Notes under the pieces: generated by a model
What the model was told of the DNA's origin: nothing
Seen by the model: only the letters and a program-made list of their open reading frames with translations
Database searches by the model: none
Made by a program: the position numbers and the translations under genes
In this document: piece by piece, positions 51,455 through 59,918 of the stretch
How the letters are laid out: the number at the start of each line of letters is the position of its first letter
Position numbering within the stretch: the first letter of the stretch is position 1
DNA from: Bdellovibrio bacteriovorus
Lineage (GTDB): Bacteria; Bdellovibrionota; Bdellovibrionia; Bdellovibrionales; Bdellovibrionaceae
Direction of reading: 5' to 3'
Length of the DNA stretch: 64,000 nucleotides
Assembly: GCF_025558485.1 (NCBI RefSeq)
Contig: NZ_CP102930.1
Span: forward strand, 3,162,001-3,226,000

Positions 51455-52035
51455 TGAGACGTTCCGTCCAGGCTTTAAGTATCTGGATGTTTCTTTTGTT
51501 GGGTGCCTGCACAAAGGAACCCGGCTATCAGGTATCTGAATATCACGAGATTAAATCCGAAGACCTTCCCGAGGAAGTGAAAGTCCCCCGTCAGGCGTGG
51601 GATCTGATGGAATTCAAGCCTGCAACGGAAGGGGCGGCGACGGGTTCCAAGAATCTGATTTTTTCAGAAGTGAATGTCTTTTTAGTGGAAAAAAATCCGG
51701 GCGTGGTCGAGGGCGAAGCTCTGAAAATTGCTTTACCCAAAGGGGGCGGCACGATTGATCTGTCCCGTTTTATCACCGGCCAACGTGGCACTTTCTATGT
51801 CGGCTTTGAATTTCCGGCATTTACTGATGCCGCCGGGAAAAAAGTTCTTTTCGTCAGCAAGGCCCGCAAACGCCGTATTGGCAGTGAAGTGTTCGGGGCG
51901 GGCTGCAATCAATTTTTTGATATTACGGATGAGTTCTTTAAAAAGATGCAGGCCGAGGGGATGAGCGCACCCCGGAAAGACAAACAGTTCAGAGTCTTCA
52001 GGATAAATCGAATGTGGACTCTCTTTTTCTGGTGA
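51454..52035 (+). CDS. lipoprotein coupled to the TPR gene
   Basis: The 193-residue protein has a lipoprotein signal peptide (SIWMFLLLGACTKEP, Cys19). The mature part includes GTIDLSRFITGQRGTFYVGFEF and FGAGCNQFFDITDEFFKKMQ. Its ATG overlaps the stop of the TPR gene (TAATG). The last 25 residues ([24 protein letters not shown]) look unlike the rest and overlap sequence that, in another frame, looks like the N-terminus of the following OB/HD protein. A base change near 51974-51980 is therefore possible. Confidence 0.6.
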   Translation: MRRSVQALSIWMFLLLGACTKEPGYQVSEYHEIKSEDLPEEVKVPRQAWDLMEFKPATEGAATGSKNLIFSEVNVFLVEKNPGVVEGEALKIALPKGGGTIDLSRFITGQRGTFYVGFEFPAFTDAAGKKVLFVSKARKRRIGSEVFGAGCNQFFDITDEFFKKMQAEGMSAPRKDKQFRVFRINRMWTLFFW

Positions 52036-52934
52036 AGGAAAAGAATGTTTCCGTCGGCAAAAACGGACGTCCTTTTATGGGGCTTCAGCTGGGTGATGCC
52101 ACTGGCAGCATTGACGCGCGTCTGTGGGACCGGGTGGATGAACTTTCCCGTGAATTTGAAGTGGGCGATATTCTGAAAGTGAAAGGTCTGGTGCAGATCT
52201 TTCAAAATCGCAAGCAACTGATCGTGCATCGTTTGGAGCGAGTGGAAAGTTCCACCGTGGACATGGCGGACTTTATTCCTGCCACAGCCCGCAATTCTGA
52301 AGACATGATGGTGGAACTGCTGCAAATGGTCCGGACCATGAAGAATGATTATCTTCGCCAACTGGTGCTGGATACTTTGGAAGATCCTGAAATCCGTCCA
52401 ATGGTTCTTCGCGCTCCGGCAGCCAAGTCCATTCATCATGCCTGGCTGGGTGGTTTGTTGGAACATATTCTTTCCATCTGCAAGATCATGGATTTTATGG
52501 GGACGCATTACAGCTTCCTGAACCGGGACTTGCTGTTGTTCGGAGCGATCTTCCATGACATCGGTAAAATCTGGGAACTGTCGTATGACAATGGTATTTC
52601 CTACACGGACCGGGGCCGTCTGATCGGGCACATGCAAATCGCCTGTGAGCTGATAGATAAAAAGTCTTCTCGTATTCTGGGCTTCTCTGAGGAACTGCGT
52701 GACATCTGCAAGCATATTATCTTAAGTCATCATGGCAAATTGGAATACGGATCTCCGAAGCGTCCTAAATTCCTGGAAGCGATGGTTGTGGCAATGGTCG
52801 ATGATTTCGACAGTAAGGTTGCGACGGTGAAAACCATCATGGATAACGAGCGCGGCTCCGGGGAAAAGTGGTCCCGATACAGTGAACTGTTCGACCGCTA
52901 TTTCCTGCTCGATGATATGAGTGAGAAGTATTGA
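52014..52934 (+). CDS. OB-fold / HD-domain protein, YhaM-like 3'-5' exoribonuclease
   Basis: The 306-residue protein has an N-terminal OB fold ([30 protein letters not shown]) and a C-terminal HD hydrolase ([40 protein letters not shown]), as in YhaM-type 3'-5' exonucleases. The only standard start is GTG 52014 (AGGA ten bases upstream). In the same frame upstream lies TVQSLQDKSN, which extends the family's conserved start (xDLxxGxxVDSxFLVKEK) but has no start codon. A frameshift or sequence error may thus hide the true N-terminus. Overlaps the lipoprotein gene by 22 bases. Confidence 0.78.
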   Translation: MDSLFLVKEKNVSVGKNGRPFMGLQLGDATGSIDARLWDRVDELSREFEVGDILKVKGLVQIFQNRKQLIVHRLERVESSTVDMADFIPATARNSEDMMVELLQMVRTMKNDYLRQLVLDTLEDPEIRPMVLRAPAAKSIHHAWLGGLLEHILSICKIMDFMGTHYSFLNRDLLLFGAIFHDIGKIWELSYDNGISYTDRGRLIGHMQIACELIDKKSSRILGFSEELRDICKHIILSHHGKLEYGSPKRPKFLEAMVVAMVDDFDSKVATVKTIMDNERGSGEKWSRYSELFDRYFLLDDMSEKY

Positions 52935-52936
52935 TA

Positions 52937-53443
52937 ATGATGTCCCGTGTGTTGGAGCTGTTGAGAACCTATAAGAACTATGATCCTGCGGCAAAATCGC
53001 TGTGGGAGATCGGTCTGTTGTATCCGGGCCCGAAGGCGATTGCCTTGCACCGTCTGGCTCACCATTTTTATATTCTGAAGTTATACTTTCTGGCGCGCTT
53101 TGTGGCCGAGATTTCCCGCTGGTTGACGGGGATTGAAATTCATCCCGGCGCCACTCTTGGCAAGCGCTTGGTGATCGACCACGGTTTCGGGGTTGTGATC
53201 GGGGAAACGGCTGTGATTGGTGATGACTGCATCATCTTTCACGGTGTGACGTTGGGCGGATTGAAGTTCGATCCGGTCAAACGCCATCCCACTGTGGGCA
53301 ATAAGGTTCTGATTGGGACAGGCGCCAAGATTCTTGGACCGATTGAAATTGGTGACGGAGCAATGATCGGGGCCAACGCCGTGGTGATTCGCGATGTCCC
53401 GCCCGGTTCCACCGTCGTCGGTCCACTGGCAACACAGAGGTAA
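52937..53443 (+). CDS. cysE: serine O-acetyltransferase (short, EpsC-type)
   Basis: The 168-residue enzyme acetylates L-serine, first step of cysteine synthesis. It consists mainly of the left-handed beta-helix domain: [80 protein letters not shown]. The short N-terminus resembles the EpsC group. I take ATG 52937, next to a second ATG at 52940; a TTG at 52931 inside the previous stop is possible. Substrate assignment within the hexapeptide family is strong because of [12 protein letters not shown]. Confidence 0.88.
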   Translation: MMSRVLELLRTYKNYDPAAKSLWEIGLLYPGPKAIALHRLAHHFYILKLYFLARFVAEISRWLTGIEIHPGATLGKRLVIDHGFGVVIGETAVIGDDCIIFHGVTLGGLKFDPVKRHPTVGNKVLIGTGAKILGPIEIGDGAMIGANAVVIRDVPPGSTVVGPLATQR

Positions 53444-53448
53444 AACAC

Positions 53449-53880
53449 ATGAAGACTTTGGAACAATGGTTTAGCGAGTACGGAGACAGTCACCGCCATC
53501 CCACCAATCAGATCATTCACAAGGTCTGTGTTCCTTTGATCTTCTTTTCCATCGTGGGTTTGTTGCTGCAAATTCCTGTGCAATTGGGACCCTTGAAGCT
53601 CGGTGAACTGGTGATTGCCCTGGCTTTGGGGTGGTACCTAACCCTGGGAAGCCGGGCCTTTCTGGTGATGTTGGGACAGTTGTTCCTGAGTTACATTCTC
53701 ATTTACGCGCTCGGTCAGGTGGTTTCTCCATTCTGGCCCTTGGTCCTGATCTTTGTTCTGGCGTGGATCGGACAATTTGTTGGCCACAAAATCGAAGGAA
53801 AAAAACCTTCGTTTTTCAAAGACTTACAGTTCTTGCTGATCGGACCGCTGTGGGTCGTGAAGCCTCTTTTTAAGTCCTGA
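53449..53880 (+). CDS. Mpo1-like (DUF962) membrane protein
   Basis: The 143-residue protein begins with SEYGDSHRHPTNQIIHKVCVP, the conserved His motif of the DUF962/Mpo1 family, and has later WIGQFVGHKIEGKKPSFF and LLIGPLWVV. About four membrane segments are visible. The yeast member is an iron-dependent dioxygenase that alpha-oxidises 2-hydroxy fatty acids, using such His residues. A role in hydroxy-fatty-acid turnover is plausible but untested for bacterial members. Starts five bases after cysE. Confidence 0.82.
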   Translation: MKTLEQWFSEYGDSHRHPTNQIIHKVCVPLIFFSIVGLLLQIPVQLGPLKLGELVIALALGWYLTLGSRAFLVMLGQLFLSYILIYALGQVVSPFWPLVLIFVLAWIGQFVGHKIEGKKPSFFKDLQFLLIGPLWVVKPLFKS

Positions 53881-53991
53881 ATATTCTCATCCTATTTTCA
53901 TGACCCATTCCTCACACTAAAAGCTTCGCATGCCGCTGCGCTTCTCTGCGATACTAAGAGAGTTCTTAATCTAGGCGAAAGGAGTTCGGCT

Positions 53992-54111
53992 ATGAAGCAG
54001 ACAGAAGCTATCCAGACGGTACCAGCTTCGAACACCCATCAAGGGGAGAGCAGTGGAACAAGTGCTCCAGTTCGAAAAAGAAGTCGTCGTCGCCGTTTGG
54101 CCGGTTGGTAA
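53992..54111 (+). CDS. small 39-residue Arg-rich protein
   Basis: A short ORF from ATG 53992 to TAA 54109-54111 encodes a 39-residue peptide. It starts MKQTEAIQTVPASN and ends in the strongly basic APVRKRSRRRRLAGW. AAAGGAG lies eight bases upstream, a near-ideal ribosome site, and an intrinsic terminator starts 12 bases after the stop, so it has its own small transcription unit. A basic tail of this type can bind RNA, ribosomes or DNA. I do not recognise it. Confidence 0.55.
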   Translation: MKQTEAIQTVPASNTHQGESSGTSAPVRKRSRRRRLAGW

Positions 54112-54123
54112 GTGACCAACCTT

Positions 54124-54180
54124 AGCCGGTGAAAAAGGCTCACTCACAAAGAGCGAACCTTTTTGACCGGCTTTTTTTTT
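54124..54180 (+). terminator. terminator of the 39-residue ORF
   Basis: AGCCGGT (54124-54130) pairs with ACCGGCT (54166-54172). The inner arms GAAAAAGG and CCTTTTTG extend the stem, followed by a T run to 54180. Confidence 0.85.
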
Positions 54181-54281
54181 GCCCGCCTCAGAACCTCATC
54201 TGCTTCGTTGTTCGTCGTCGGCGTACAAGGGAGTACGCCTTCTTCCTCCTCTCGCCTTGCAGCTGAGGCTCTGAGACGGGC
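54181..54281. repeat. large imperfect palindrome / structured RNA candidate
   Basis: The left arm 54181-54203 and right arm 54259-54281 are 23 bases each and complementary except at three positions (for example GCCCG.CTCAGA with TCTGAG.CGGGC). The 55-base interior holds a second perfect hairpin, GGCGTAC/GTACGCC at 54220-54239 with loop AAGGGA. A T run (AAAGCTTTTTT) follows. It could be a terminator-like RNA, a small RNA, or a palindromic mobile unit. Confidence 0.75.
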
Positions 54282-54451
54282 AAAGCTTTTTTCAAGTTTC
54301 AAATTTTTGGTTTTCAGTTCGTTTGCAGTCTCAGTTTCTTTTCAGTCGGTTTTCTTCGCGCTTTCATTCCTGTTGGAAAATCATGAATTGCTGTTCTTTC
54401 TGTCAGAGTCCTTTTAAATCAACGGCACGACAGTGAAGGATAATTTTATTT

Positions 54452-55078
54452 ATGAACAGACAAGGTAAAACACCACGTTTTAAAAGACAGAGAAGACTTT
54501 TGACCGAACTTCCCGGTATGGGGAAGGCGGGCGCTCTGGAAAGACGCCCATATCCTCCAGGTCAGCACGGCTTGCAACGCCGAAAGTACTCTGAATTCGC
54601 TTTGCAACTTGAGGAAAAACAAAAGCTGAGATTCCACTACGGACTGCGCGAGGAACAATTCCGTCGTTTGATCAATAAAGCCAAGAAATCCAAAGCCACC
54701 AACTGGGTTGAGGCTCTGGTTAACATTCTGGAAAAACGTTTGGACAACGTTGTGTTCCGCATGGGCTTTGCTGGAAGCATTCCGGCGGCAAGACAGCTTG
54801 TGTCTCACGGAAAAGTTCTGGTGAATGGCAAAAAGGTGAATATCGGTTCTCAAATCATCAAAGTCGGCGACAAGATCGCATTGACCTCTGAGGCTTATGA
54901 CAATCAGGTTTATCTTCAGGCAAAACAAACTCCACGTCTGCCGCTGCCTTCTTTCATGGTGAAAGAGGATGTTGCGGGTAAAGAGCAGGGCCGTTTGACA
55001 GATGAACCGACCTTGGAAGCAGTTCCATTTGCTTTCGAACCGGGTTTGGTCATCGGTTACTACTCAATGAGGGGCTAA
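54452..55078 (+). CDS. rpsD: 30S ribosomal protein S4, zinc-less form
   Basis: The 208-residue protein is S4: ALERRPYPPGQHGLQRRK, FHYGLREEQFRRLINKA, LEKRLDNVVFRMGFA and the S4 domain ARQLVSHGKVLVNGKKVNIGS. The N-terminal zinc ribbon cysteines are absent (FKRQRRLLTELPGMGKAGALERR), which defines the zinc-independent variant. It stands apart from the usual alpha operon, so it may be a second S4 gene. It primes 16S rRNA folding. The stop overlaps the next small ORF (TAATG). Confidence 0.92.
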   Translation: MNRQGKTPRFKRQRRLLTELPGMGKAGALERRPYPPGQHGLQRRKYSEFALQLEEKQKLRFHYGLREEQFRRLINKAKKSKATNWVEALVNILEKRLDNVVFRMGFAGSIPAARQLVSHGKVLVNGKKVNIGSQIIKVGDKIALTSEAYDNQVYLQAKQTPRLPLPSFMVKEDVAGKEQGRLTDEPTLEAVPFAFEPGLVIGYYSMRG

Positions 55079-55302
55079 TGAAAACATCGAAGTTCATCGA
55101 GGCAGAACAAATCGCCTTCGAAGAAATTACCGAGAGTTGGGTGGCCGTTAAATTCGGCGACGACAAGTTCGTGATCGACATGGATACTTTGTACGATCTG
55201 GCTTTCCGTTCAGCTTCATTTCTGGCTTATTTGGAAGCGCAGGAGGAACAACAGGCCGCTTGTGCCTGTGAAGCCGTTCCCACGGAAATGAAGGTTCACT
55301 AA
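55078..55302 (+). CDS. small acidic hypothetical protein coupled to rpsD
   Basis: The 74-residue protein is acidic (EAEQIAFEEITESW, FVIDMDTLYDLAF) and helical in its second half. Near its end it has QAACACEAVPTE, a CxC pair. The ATG overlaps the rpsD stop, so translation is coupled and it may bind or guard S4. Family unknown. A terminator follows nine bases after the stop. Confidence 0.65.
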   Translation: MKTSKFIEAEQIAFEEITESWVAVKFGDDKFVIDMDTLYDLAFRSASFLAYLEAQEEQQAACACEAVPTEMKVH

Positions 55303-55311
55303 ACTCAAATG

Positions 55312-55340
55312 AAAAAGGCCTCTTTCAGAGGCCTTTTTTT
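55312..55340. terminator. bidirectional terminator between the S4 unit and the lipoprotein gene
   Basis: GGCCTCT (55317-55323) pairs with AGAGGCC (55327-55333), with five A before and seven T after. It can end transcripts from both convergent sides. Confidence 0.88.
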
Positions 55341-55345
55341 ATGGG

Positions 55346-55852
55346 CTATTTCCCTTTTGAATTTTTAGCGGTTTTCGCTTGTGGTTTTTTCGGCGTCACC
55401 TTCCAGGTGTCTTCTTTCACCGCAGTGAAAGGAATCTCTTTGGTTTCTGTCGGGAAGTCAGACATGGCCGGTGTGCGTTTGTCCTGGGCTCTTAATTCCT
55501 CCCAGCCTTGTGCCAAAGTTTGACCTTTTTTGTCCATGCCTTCTGCGGCGAACATCAACAGCACCGCAAGCCCCCCGGCTGTTTTGTCTTCAGCTGTTGT
55601 CACTTTGGCGATGCCTTCGGCCTTGTTGCCATCCACTTTGACATCAACGATTTCAACGCTGAATTTAGAATTTACCAAATTAATGTATTCAGTCCACACC
55701 TTGCTTTTTTCACTGCCCTTGTAGGTTTTAGCCATCTGTTCGTGATAGCTTTTTTCAATCTCCTCTTTTGCAGCAGAACGGACTTTGGATTCCTGACTGC
55801 AAGCGGCCAATAGCGACAGAGACAGCGTCAACAATACGTACTTCATTTTCAT
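55346..55852 (-). CDS. lipoprotein
   Basis: The 168-residue protein has a lipoprotein leader, MKMKYVLLTLSLSLLAACSQ (Cys18). The mature part starts with a charged helix (AKEEIEKSYHEQMAKTY), continues with a probable small alpha/beta fold (FSVEIVDVKVDGNKAEGIAKVTT) reminiscent of NTF2-like or DUF4878-type lipoproteins, and ends in a Lys-rich tail (TPKKPQAKTAKNSKGK). Function unknown. Confidence 0.65.
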   Translation of the reverse strand: MKMKYVLLTLSLSLLAACSQESKVRSAAKEEIEKSYHEQMAKTYKGSEKSKVWTEYINLVNSKFSVEIVDVKVDGNKAEGIAKVTTAEDKTAGGLAVLLMFAAEGMDKKGQTLAQGWEELRAQDKRTPAMSDFPTETKEIPFTAVKEDTWKVTPKKPQAKTAKNSKGK

Positions 55853-55951
55853 AGATCCTCCAGCGCGATGGCGCCAGAGAATTTTTCGGATTTAGACAAG
55901 GGAACTTAATTCAAGAGTCTTTCAAATTTTGAAAGGGTATCGAAATGAGAT

Positions 55952-58486
55952 TTATTGGCGGCGTCGGCCTTTGGCTTCCGGAACTCCATCGGCGGGGTCT
56001 TCCGGCCATTGGTGTTTGGGATATTTAAGTCGTAATTCCTTGCGCACTTCCGGATAGCCGTTCTTCCAAAAACTTTCCAGACTGGAAGTCACCTGCACCG
56101 GGCGGAAATTCGGTCCCAGTAAATGCAGCGTCACCGGAATGCTTTTATGCAGAACCTTCGGTGTTTCCATCAGACCAAAAACCTCCTGAATACGAACTTC
56201 CAGATAAGGAGGCTTGTCCGGAGGATAGATCACGCGAATTTTACTGCCACTGGGGACTTCGATACGGTCGGGAATCTCTTTGCGCAAAGTCTGCGCGACA
56301 TCCAAGGGCAGAACATTTTCAAAGAAGAAACACAGATCCTTTTCCATCACCGTCTGCATTTTGCTTTCGCCCATGCAGGCCTGTGTGAAAGCTTCCATTT
56401 TAATTTTTTCAAAGTCCACAGACAGGGGCTCATGCCGGTGCAGGAATTCCAAACGTTCCCACCAGTGGGCCAGAGCTTCATTGTTTTTTAGTGCCAGATC
56501 AAACCTGTCGGTCAGAATCTGGGGAAGCTTTTCCGCAATTTCTGTGCTGGAGGCTGTCGTCAGGCTGGGCTCTTCCAGTGACAGGCCATACAAGGCCCGG
56601 TATTCACGCGAAAAGAACTGCCCCTTTTCCTCGATAAAGGCCACGTCTTTGTTTTTCTGAATGCTGTCTTTGAAAAGATCCAGAATAAAATCTTTTTCCG
56701 CACCACAGGCCAGGCTGACCAGAGTTTCGGCTTCGGCTCCTTCAACGCCATTCAGGGCGACAAAGAATTCAGAATGTTTTACCAGAGTTTCGTTTTGTAA
56801 TTTCACACCGCGGCCACCGACCATCAGCGCGCGTTCTGTTTTCCCGCGGCGGCGGCACAGCCGATCGGCATAGGTGGTGAAGATGATTTTCTTGATTAAC
56901 GCCAGTTGCTGATCTTTTTTCAGCCCCTGAACAGGCTCGGACTCTTTTTGCAGACGACGCGCCAATTCCAGAATTTGTCGCGCGGACTGATCCACCGTTT
57001 GCAAAGAATAATAGTGAGTCCCATTTGGTGCTTTTTTGCTCTGGCGGAACTGATGCAAGGTTTCTAACCGCGCGCTGAGATCACATTCTAAGTTGTCCCC
57101 CAGAAAAGCGTTCACGGCTTCTTTGCGCAGAATATCCCGCTCTTGCAGAAGGGCGGACATTTCAGAAGCCAGTTCGCTGGCACCCAAATCCATTCCCACC
57201 AGCATCAGCTTGGCCAGACGCACGGGCAGTGGGAAGTGCAGAAGTTTTCGCCCCAAGGCCGTGATTTTATTTCCTTCATCCAGGGCCCCGGAAATGCGTA
57301 GATAACGAAGTGCATTTTCTATGGCAACCTTTTGGGGTTTTTCATACCAGCTAAAAGATTCAAAATCAGTCACACCTTGAGCGCTGAGGAATAATAAACT
57401 TTCAGTCAGATCCACGCGCTGGATTTCGGCCACTTCGGATTTTCCGAAAGACAGCTCATCCATCTTATTCCACATACGATAACAAATGCCGGGAAACTGC
57501 CGGGCTGCCCGGCCTGCGCGCTGAATGGCGCTGGACAGGCTGATGCGTCCCAGCTCCAAACGGGAAAAGCCGGTGCGATGATCCTGCTTCATGTTCTTGG
57601 CCAGCCCTGAATCAATCACGGTGTTCACGCCATCCAAAGTCACAGAGGATTCCGCGATATTGGTGGAAAGAATCACACGCTGAGATGACGATTTTTTCAG
57701 AGCTTTACGCTGATCCTCCAGGCTGAGTGATCCGTGCAAAGGAACCAATTCAAGGCCTTTGCTGTCGGCCCAGACTTGCAAAGCGTCTTTCGCCCGATCA
57801 ATTTCCCCCACACCGGGCAGGAAAACCAGAATGTCGTGTTTGGTATTTAGTTGTGCCTCTTTGACTGTTTGAACCACAGAATCAAAGAACTGCGGAAAGG
57901 TTTGCAGAACCTGTGATCCTTTTTGATAGCGCACATCCAGTTCAAACAGCTTTCCGGGCACGCTGACGACCGGGCAATTTCCCAGATAGGCGGAAATTTT
58001 TTCAGCTTCCAACGTCGCGGACATCACCAGAATTTTAATATCGCGCCCCAGCTCCTGAAGTTCACGCAGCAGTCCCAGTGCCAGATCCACATGCATGGAG
58101 CGTTCATGGAATTCATCCAGAATGACCAGCTCCACATCCACAAGTTCCGGGTCTTCGATCATCTGACGGGCCAGCAGGGCCTCGGTCATAAACACCAATC
58201 GGGTTTTTGCCGAGGTCTTATTGGCAAAACGGACCTGATAGCCCACCTCTTCACCGACCTGCCAGCCATTTTCTTCGGCGATACGGTGAGCAGCGGCAAT
58301 CGCCGCCATTCGGCGTGGTTCAAGGACGATGATCTTTTTTGCTGTGACTTTTAATAAAGCCGGGGGCAGGCGGGTGGTCTTGCCAGCCCCTGGGGCGGCG
58401 GTGATCACAAGGTTTTGTCCCTGATTCATCAAGTTCTGAATCTCAGGAACAAAGCTGTCGATGGGAAGGGAAAGATCCTGCCGCAT
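55952..58486 (-). CDS. hrpB: ATP-dependent RNA helicase HrpB-type
   Basis: This 844-residue DEAH-box helicase has Walker A ITAAPGAGKTTRLPPAL, the box ILDEFHERSMHVDLAL, SATLEAEKISAYLG, LVFLPGVGEIDRA-type segment (DILVFLPGVGEIDRAKDAL), LSTNIAESSVTLDGV and QRAGRAARQFPGICYR. The C-terminal part (VLHKSIPVTLHLLGP, FRPVQVTSSLESFWKNGYPEV, KYPKHQWPEDP) is the HrpB-specific C-terminal domain. Its cellular role in bacteria is poorly defined. It starts four bases after the rsmI-like gene. Confidence 0.9.
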   Translation of the reverse strand: MRQDLSLPIDSFVPEIQNLMNQGQNLVITAAPGAGKTTRLPPALLKVTAKKIIVLEPRRMAAIAAAHRIAEENGWQVGEEVGYQVRFANKTSAKTRLVFMTEALLARQMIEDPELVDVELVILDEFHERSMHVDLALGLLRELQELGRDIKILVMSATLEAEKISAYLGNCPVVSVPGKLFELDVRYQKGSQVLQTFPQFFDSVVQTVKEAQLNTKHDILVFLPGVGEIDRAKDALQVWADSKGLELVPLHGSLSLEDQRKALKKSSSQRVILSTNIAESSVTLDGVNTVIDSGLAKNMKQDHRTGFSRLELGRISLSSAIQRAGRAARQFPGICYRMWNKMDELSFGKSEVAEIQRVDLTESLLFLSAQGVTDFESFSWYEKPQKVAIENALRYLRISGALDEGNKITALGRKLLHFPLPVRLAKLMLVGMDLGASELASEMSALLQERDILRKEAVNAFLGDNLECDLSARLETLHQFRQSKKAPNGTHYYSLQTVDQSARQILELARRLQKESEPVQGLKKDQQLALIKKIIFTTYADRLCRRRGKTERALMVGGRGVKLQNETLVKHSEFFVALNGVEGAEAETLVSLACGAEKDFILDLFKDSIQKNKDVAFIEEKGQFFSREYRALYGLSLEEPSLTTASSTEIAEKLPQILTDRFDLALKNNEALAHWWERLEFLHRHEPLSVDFEKIKMEAFTQACMGESKMQTVMEKDLCFFFENVLPLDVAQTLRKEIPDRIEVPSGSKIRVIYPPDKPPYLEVRIQEVFGLMETPKVLHKSIPVTLHLLGPNFRPVQVTSSLESFWKNGYPEVRKELRLKYPKHQWPEDPADGVPEAKGRRRQ

Positions 58487-58490
58487 GGAT

Positions 58491-59147
58491 TTAAACCGGA
58501 TATATCAAAAGCATGAATTCAGCTTTGTCAGCCCGTAGCCCCGCAATCAATTTGTCGATGGAGCCTTCCAGAACAACTTCTTCTTCCTGTGAAAGATTCA
58601 TCGTCAGCAGAAAACGACGTTGGAAAAAATGGTCTTTCATATCATTCAAAGTTTTTTTCAGGCGATAAGGTGTGTCCATGACAATGATCGCACGCTTTTC
58701 CCTGGTCAGCTCTTTCAAAGCCCGCGCGCGTGCTTCATTTTCCGCAGGAAGGAAACCGCGAAAGACAAATTCATCAATGCGCTGACCACTCAGGGAAAGC
58801 AACCCCATCAGTGCCGAGGCTCCTAAAACAGATTTTACCGGCACATTCTTCTGGCGGCACAGGCGCACCAGATCTGCACCGGGGTCGCAAAAACCCGGGG
58901 TTCCGCAGTCAGAAACCAAAGCCACATTTTTTTCAGCACACAGGGGAACCAGCGCCATTTTATCGTCTGGTGTGGAATGTTCATCCAGCACCTCGTAAGT
59001 TTTTCCGGAAATGCCGTGCGCTCTTAGAAGCTTGGAGGCCTCTTTGGTGCTTTCACAGATAACAACGTCGCAGTTCTTAAGAATTTCCAGGGCACGCAGG
59101 GAAATTTCGCTGACGTCTCCGATAGGAGTGGCGACCACATAAAGCAT
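58491..59147 (-). CDS. rsmI: RsmI-family 16S rRNA ribose methyltransferase (short)
   Basis: The protein belongs to the tetrapyrrole-methylase superfamily: YVVATPIGDVSEISLRAL, ALVSDCGTPGFCDPGADLV, SVLGASALMGLLSLSG, FVFRGFLPAE, and IIVMDTPYRL. RsmI 2'-O-methylates C1402 of 16S rRNA. At 218 residues it is about 60 shorter than E. coli RsmI, ending soon after the second domain (FLLTMNLSQEEEVVLEG). Some bacteria keep a second, short RsmI-like gene with unknown target, so the symbol is provisional. Its ATG overlaps the HAD stop by one base. Confidence 0.75.
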   Translation of the reverse strand: MLYVVATPIGDVSEISLRALEILKNCDVVICESTKEASKLLRAHGISGKTYEVLDEHSTPDDKMALVPLCAEKNVALVSDCGTPGFCDPGADLVRLCRQKNVPVKSVLGASALMGLLSLSGQRIDEFVFRGFLPAENEARARALKELTREKRAIIVMDTPYRLKKTLNDMKDHFFQRRFLLTMNLSQEEEVVLEGSIDKLIAGLRADKAEFMLLIYPV

Positions 59148-59875
59148 TAAGACTCCTTTTGGTTCAGAAGGAAGTTCATGATCCGTGGCAGGTCCTCAGG
59201 TGGCTCGGCTTTGCCGGCGTGGGTGCTTTCAAAGAAGATCATCTGAACTTTGGGACAGTGTTGAGCCAGATGCACCAGATTCACAGGCTCATTTTCAAAG
59301 AAGTAAATCGTTTCATAATTTTTCTTTTCAGCCGCCAGGAACCAGTCGGTTTTAAACTGGGCATCGTCCATGCTGCGATGAGGTTTTAACACAAGCTCGG
59401 CTTGTTCATTCAGAGGGAACCCCCACTGTTCCAGAACTTCTCCCGAGCTGGCCCCCATGCGTTCGACATCACGTCCGGTCAAATAGGCGATTTGGGCTCC
59501 GGCTTGTTCAACGGCATTAACAAATTCAACGGCCCCTTCATAAGGCCGGTCAAATTGCAGATAGTGATTTGAAAAGAAACTTTTCTGCCAATAAGCGCGG
59601 ACTGCATCCTGGAAATCTTGATGATGTCCATCCAGTCCGGCACGGGTCAAGGCACCCACGATACCCCAGTCAGAGCGCAGGGTTTTGATATTTTTTAACA
59701 GGGCCACTTGTTCAGGGAAACGTTTTTGATTCAGCGGAGACGCCGCAAAATCCAGAAGAATTTTTTCCAGACGGGGGCTGACATCAAAAAGGGTGGAGTC
59801 GAGGTCGAAGACAACAAGACTGTTTTTTCCCTGATGGGAGAGGTCCTGAATATTGACAAGAATCTGCTCTAACAT
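59147..59875 (-). CDS. HAD-superfamily phosphatase
   Basis: The 242-residue cytoplasmic protein has the HAD motifs VVFDLDSTLFDVS (nucleophile Asp), AQIAYLTGRDVERMG (motif II) and YFFENEPVNLVHLA (motif IV-like). The cap region lies between. It is first of three coupled minus-strand genes (HAD, rsmI-like, hrpB), suggesting a link to RNA or ribosome metabolism, but the substrate is unknown. Confidence 0.75.
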   Translation of the reverse strand: MLEQILVNIQDLSHQGKNSLVVFDLDSTLFDVSPRLEKILLDFAASPLNQKRFPEQVALLKNIKTLRSDWGIVGALTRAGLDGHHQDFQDAVRAYWQKSFFSNHYLQFDRPYEGAVEFVNAVEQAGAQIAYLTGRDVERMGASSGEVLEQWGFPLNEQAELVLKPHRSMDDAQFKTDWFLAAEKKNYETIYFFENEPVNLVHLAQHCPKVQMIFFESTHAGKAEPPEDLPRIMNFLLNQKES

Positions 59876-59918
59876 ATGGGCTCAATGTACAGTATAATGG
59901 TCGGCGGAGGCAAACAGC

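Larger units (their letters stand above)
54112..54451. other. 340-base non-coding stretch upstream of rpsD
   Basis: It contains, in order, the terminator of the small ORF (54124-54180), a large imperfect palindrome (54181-54281) and a 170-base T-rich leader before the S4 gene with GAAGGA at 54435-54440. An 84-residue frame running across it follows no ribosome site and looks random. The leader may carry an S4-binding regulatory structure; I cannot confirm it. Confidence 0.5.

Noticed and set aside
54163..54417. 84-residue frame across the palindrome upstream of rpsD
   Set aside because: It reads through a terminator T-tract and a hairpin, has no Shine-Dalgarno and a low-complexity Ser/Phe composition.
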